Shown: piece after piece, positions 32,367-32,855 of the stretch | Numbering within the stretch: position 1 is the stretch's first letter | How the letters are laid out: each line of letters opens with the position of its first letter | NCBI GenBank assembly: GCA_001314815.1 | Contig: LJXT01000030.1 | Span: 1-32,855 of the forward strand | Reading direction: 5' to 3' | Length of the DNA: 32,855 nt | Origin: Algoriphagus marincola HL-49 | GTDB taxonomy: Bacteria > Bacteroidota > Bacteroidia > Cytophagales > Cyclobacteriaceae | The notes under the pieces: model-generated | What the model saw: the letters and a program-made list of their open reading frames with translations, nothing else | Databases searched by the model: none | Told to the model about the DNA's origin: nothing | Made by a program: the position numbers and the translations under genes

Positions 32367-32389
32367 AAAGCCCTTGATTCAAGGGCTTT
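32367..32389 (+). terminator. Hairpin terminator after tRNA-Gly
   Basis: AAAGCCCTTGA and TCAAGGGCTTT form a near-perfect hairpin with a minimal loop, followed by CTTGTTT. It may end the tRNA-Gly transcript, or act as a processing hairpin if tRNA-Leu is read through. Confidence 0.65.
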
Positions 32390-32433
32390 CTTGTTTCAAG
32401 ACCATGACAATTCTCTATTGCAAGATAGAGCAA

Positions 32434-32517
32434 GCCGGGATGGTGGAATAGGTAGACACGCAAGACTTAAAATCTTGTGGCCTTTTGGCCGTGCGGGTTC
32501 GATTCCCGCTCCTGGTA
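32434..32517 (+). tRNA. tRNA-Leu (anticodon TAA)
   Basis: An 84-base class II tRNA. Acceptor GCCGGGA pairs with TCCTGGT (two G-T pairs), anticodon stem CAAGA/TCTTG with loop CTTAAAA (TAA), a long variable arm TGGCCTTTTGGCCG, and T-arm GCGGG-TTCGATT-CCCGC. CCA is not encoded. Confidence 0.95.
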
Positions 32518-32521
32518 CAGA

Positions 32522-32547
32522 AGCCTCGCAGAAACGCGGGGCTTTTT
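32522..32547 (+). terminator. Rho-independent terminator after tRNA-Leu
   Basis: AGCCTCGC and GCGGGGCT pair (one G-T) around the loop AGAAAC, followed by TTTT. It ends the tRNA transcript before the MscS-type gene. Confidence 0.82.
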
Positions 32548-32578
32548 GTATTTTGAAGCTATACTGTTAATTTTCATT

Positions 32579-32855
32579 ATGGAAAACTTTCAACTTTTTG
32601 GAACGGATGCATCAGAATGGCTGGATTTGCTCCAAACACTTGGGATCTCCCTTGCTATTCTTCTGGGCTTTTACTTTTTAGCTGCTTTTCTTCAAAAACA
32701 CCTTCGTAGGCGATTGGTAGCCAGGATGGACGATGACTTGCTGGCCAATTTTCTTTCCATGATTTTTAGACTACTAGTCATCTTGGCTGGTTTTATGGTT
32801 GTCTTTCGCTTTGTCGGACTTACAGGGGTAGTTTCAGGGCTTTTGGCAGGTGCAG
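32579..32855 (+). CDS. MscS-type mechanosensitive channel, N-terminal part (cut by window edge)
   Basis: The open frame starts MENFQLFGTDASEWLDLLQ and continues to the window end (92 residues) without a stop. Two transmembrane segments are visible, at about 22-38 (ISLAILLGFYFLAAFL) and 64-80 (LVILAGFMVVFRFVG), followed by the Gly/Ala-rich LTGVVSGLLAGA that begins the pore helix of MscS channels. It would release solutes under hypo-osmotic shock. The C-terminal part is outside the window. Confidence 0.82.
   Translation, partial: MENFQLFGTDASEWLDLLQTLGISLAILLGFYFLAAFLQKHLRRRLVARMDDDLLANFLSMIFRLLVILAGFMVVFRFVGLTGVVSGLLAGA

Overview
The window looks like a stretch of chromosome from a member of the Bacteroidota, most likely Cytophagales and close to Cyclobacteriaceae/Algoriphagus. 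This is an inference from a GldB gliding-motility lipoprotein, Bacteroidota-type promoters (TTG-N19-TAnnTTTG before the tRNAs), the phylum-type YbeY variant, lipoprotein signal peptides and moderate-to-low GC. There is no sign of phage, CRISPR or a complete insertion sequence. Most of the window is housekeeping sequence.

Layout. Positions 1-308 hold no gene but contain a roughly 169-bp palindromic repeat. Next come a radical SAM/SPASM protein (-), gldB (+) and a tight minus-strand operon nth-asnB-glycosyltransferase, whose last gene overlaps gldB tail to tail. After a divergent P1-family peptidase and a strong hairpin terminator, 7.3-13.8 kb holds a fatty-acid beta-oxidation operon on the minus strand: marR-fadN-[four-helix-bundle gene]-fadA-fadE. 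It is preceded by two ATGCATGCAT palindromes 30 bp apart, the likely MarR operators. The four-helix-bundle gene sits inside the operon between short inverted repeats and looks like an insertion. A separate acyl-CoA ligase gene (fadD-like) ends in its own terminator.

The most notable part is 15.8-20.8 kb. A 474-bp AT-rich, gene-free gap carries one perfect DnaA box and several near-matches, which makes it a candidate chromosomal origin (oriC). About 4.5 kb away, at the mnmG/ybeY junction, lie two parS centromere sites, one perfect over 16 bp and one with 15 of 16 matches inside the last codons of ybeY. The window may therefore hold the origin and its ParB-loading site. These sites are embedded in or beside an eight-gene minus-strand operon (23.13 to 16.31 kb): AhpD-like protein, hypothetical, exonuclease III, anti-sigma-type ATPase, ybeY, mnmG, methyltransferase, Ig-like lipoprotein.

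From 23.18 kb the genes run on the plus strand: comF, a YfiT/DinB-type protein, an SDR reductase, a group II PLP decarboxylase, a membrane-anchored hypothetical and a PaaI-type thioesterase. A secreted beta-barrel-like protein follows, broken by a run of eight A at its start. The window then has a TrmH-family RNA methyltransferase (-), mutS, a PAS-LuxR regulator, tRNA-Gly(GCC) and tRNA-Leu(TAA) with a clear promoter and terminators, and the start of an MscS-type channel cut by the window edge.
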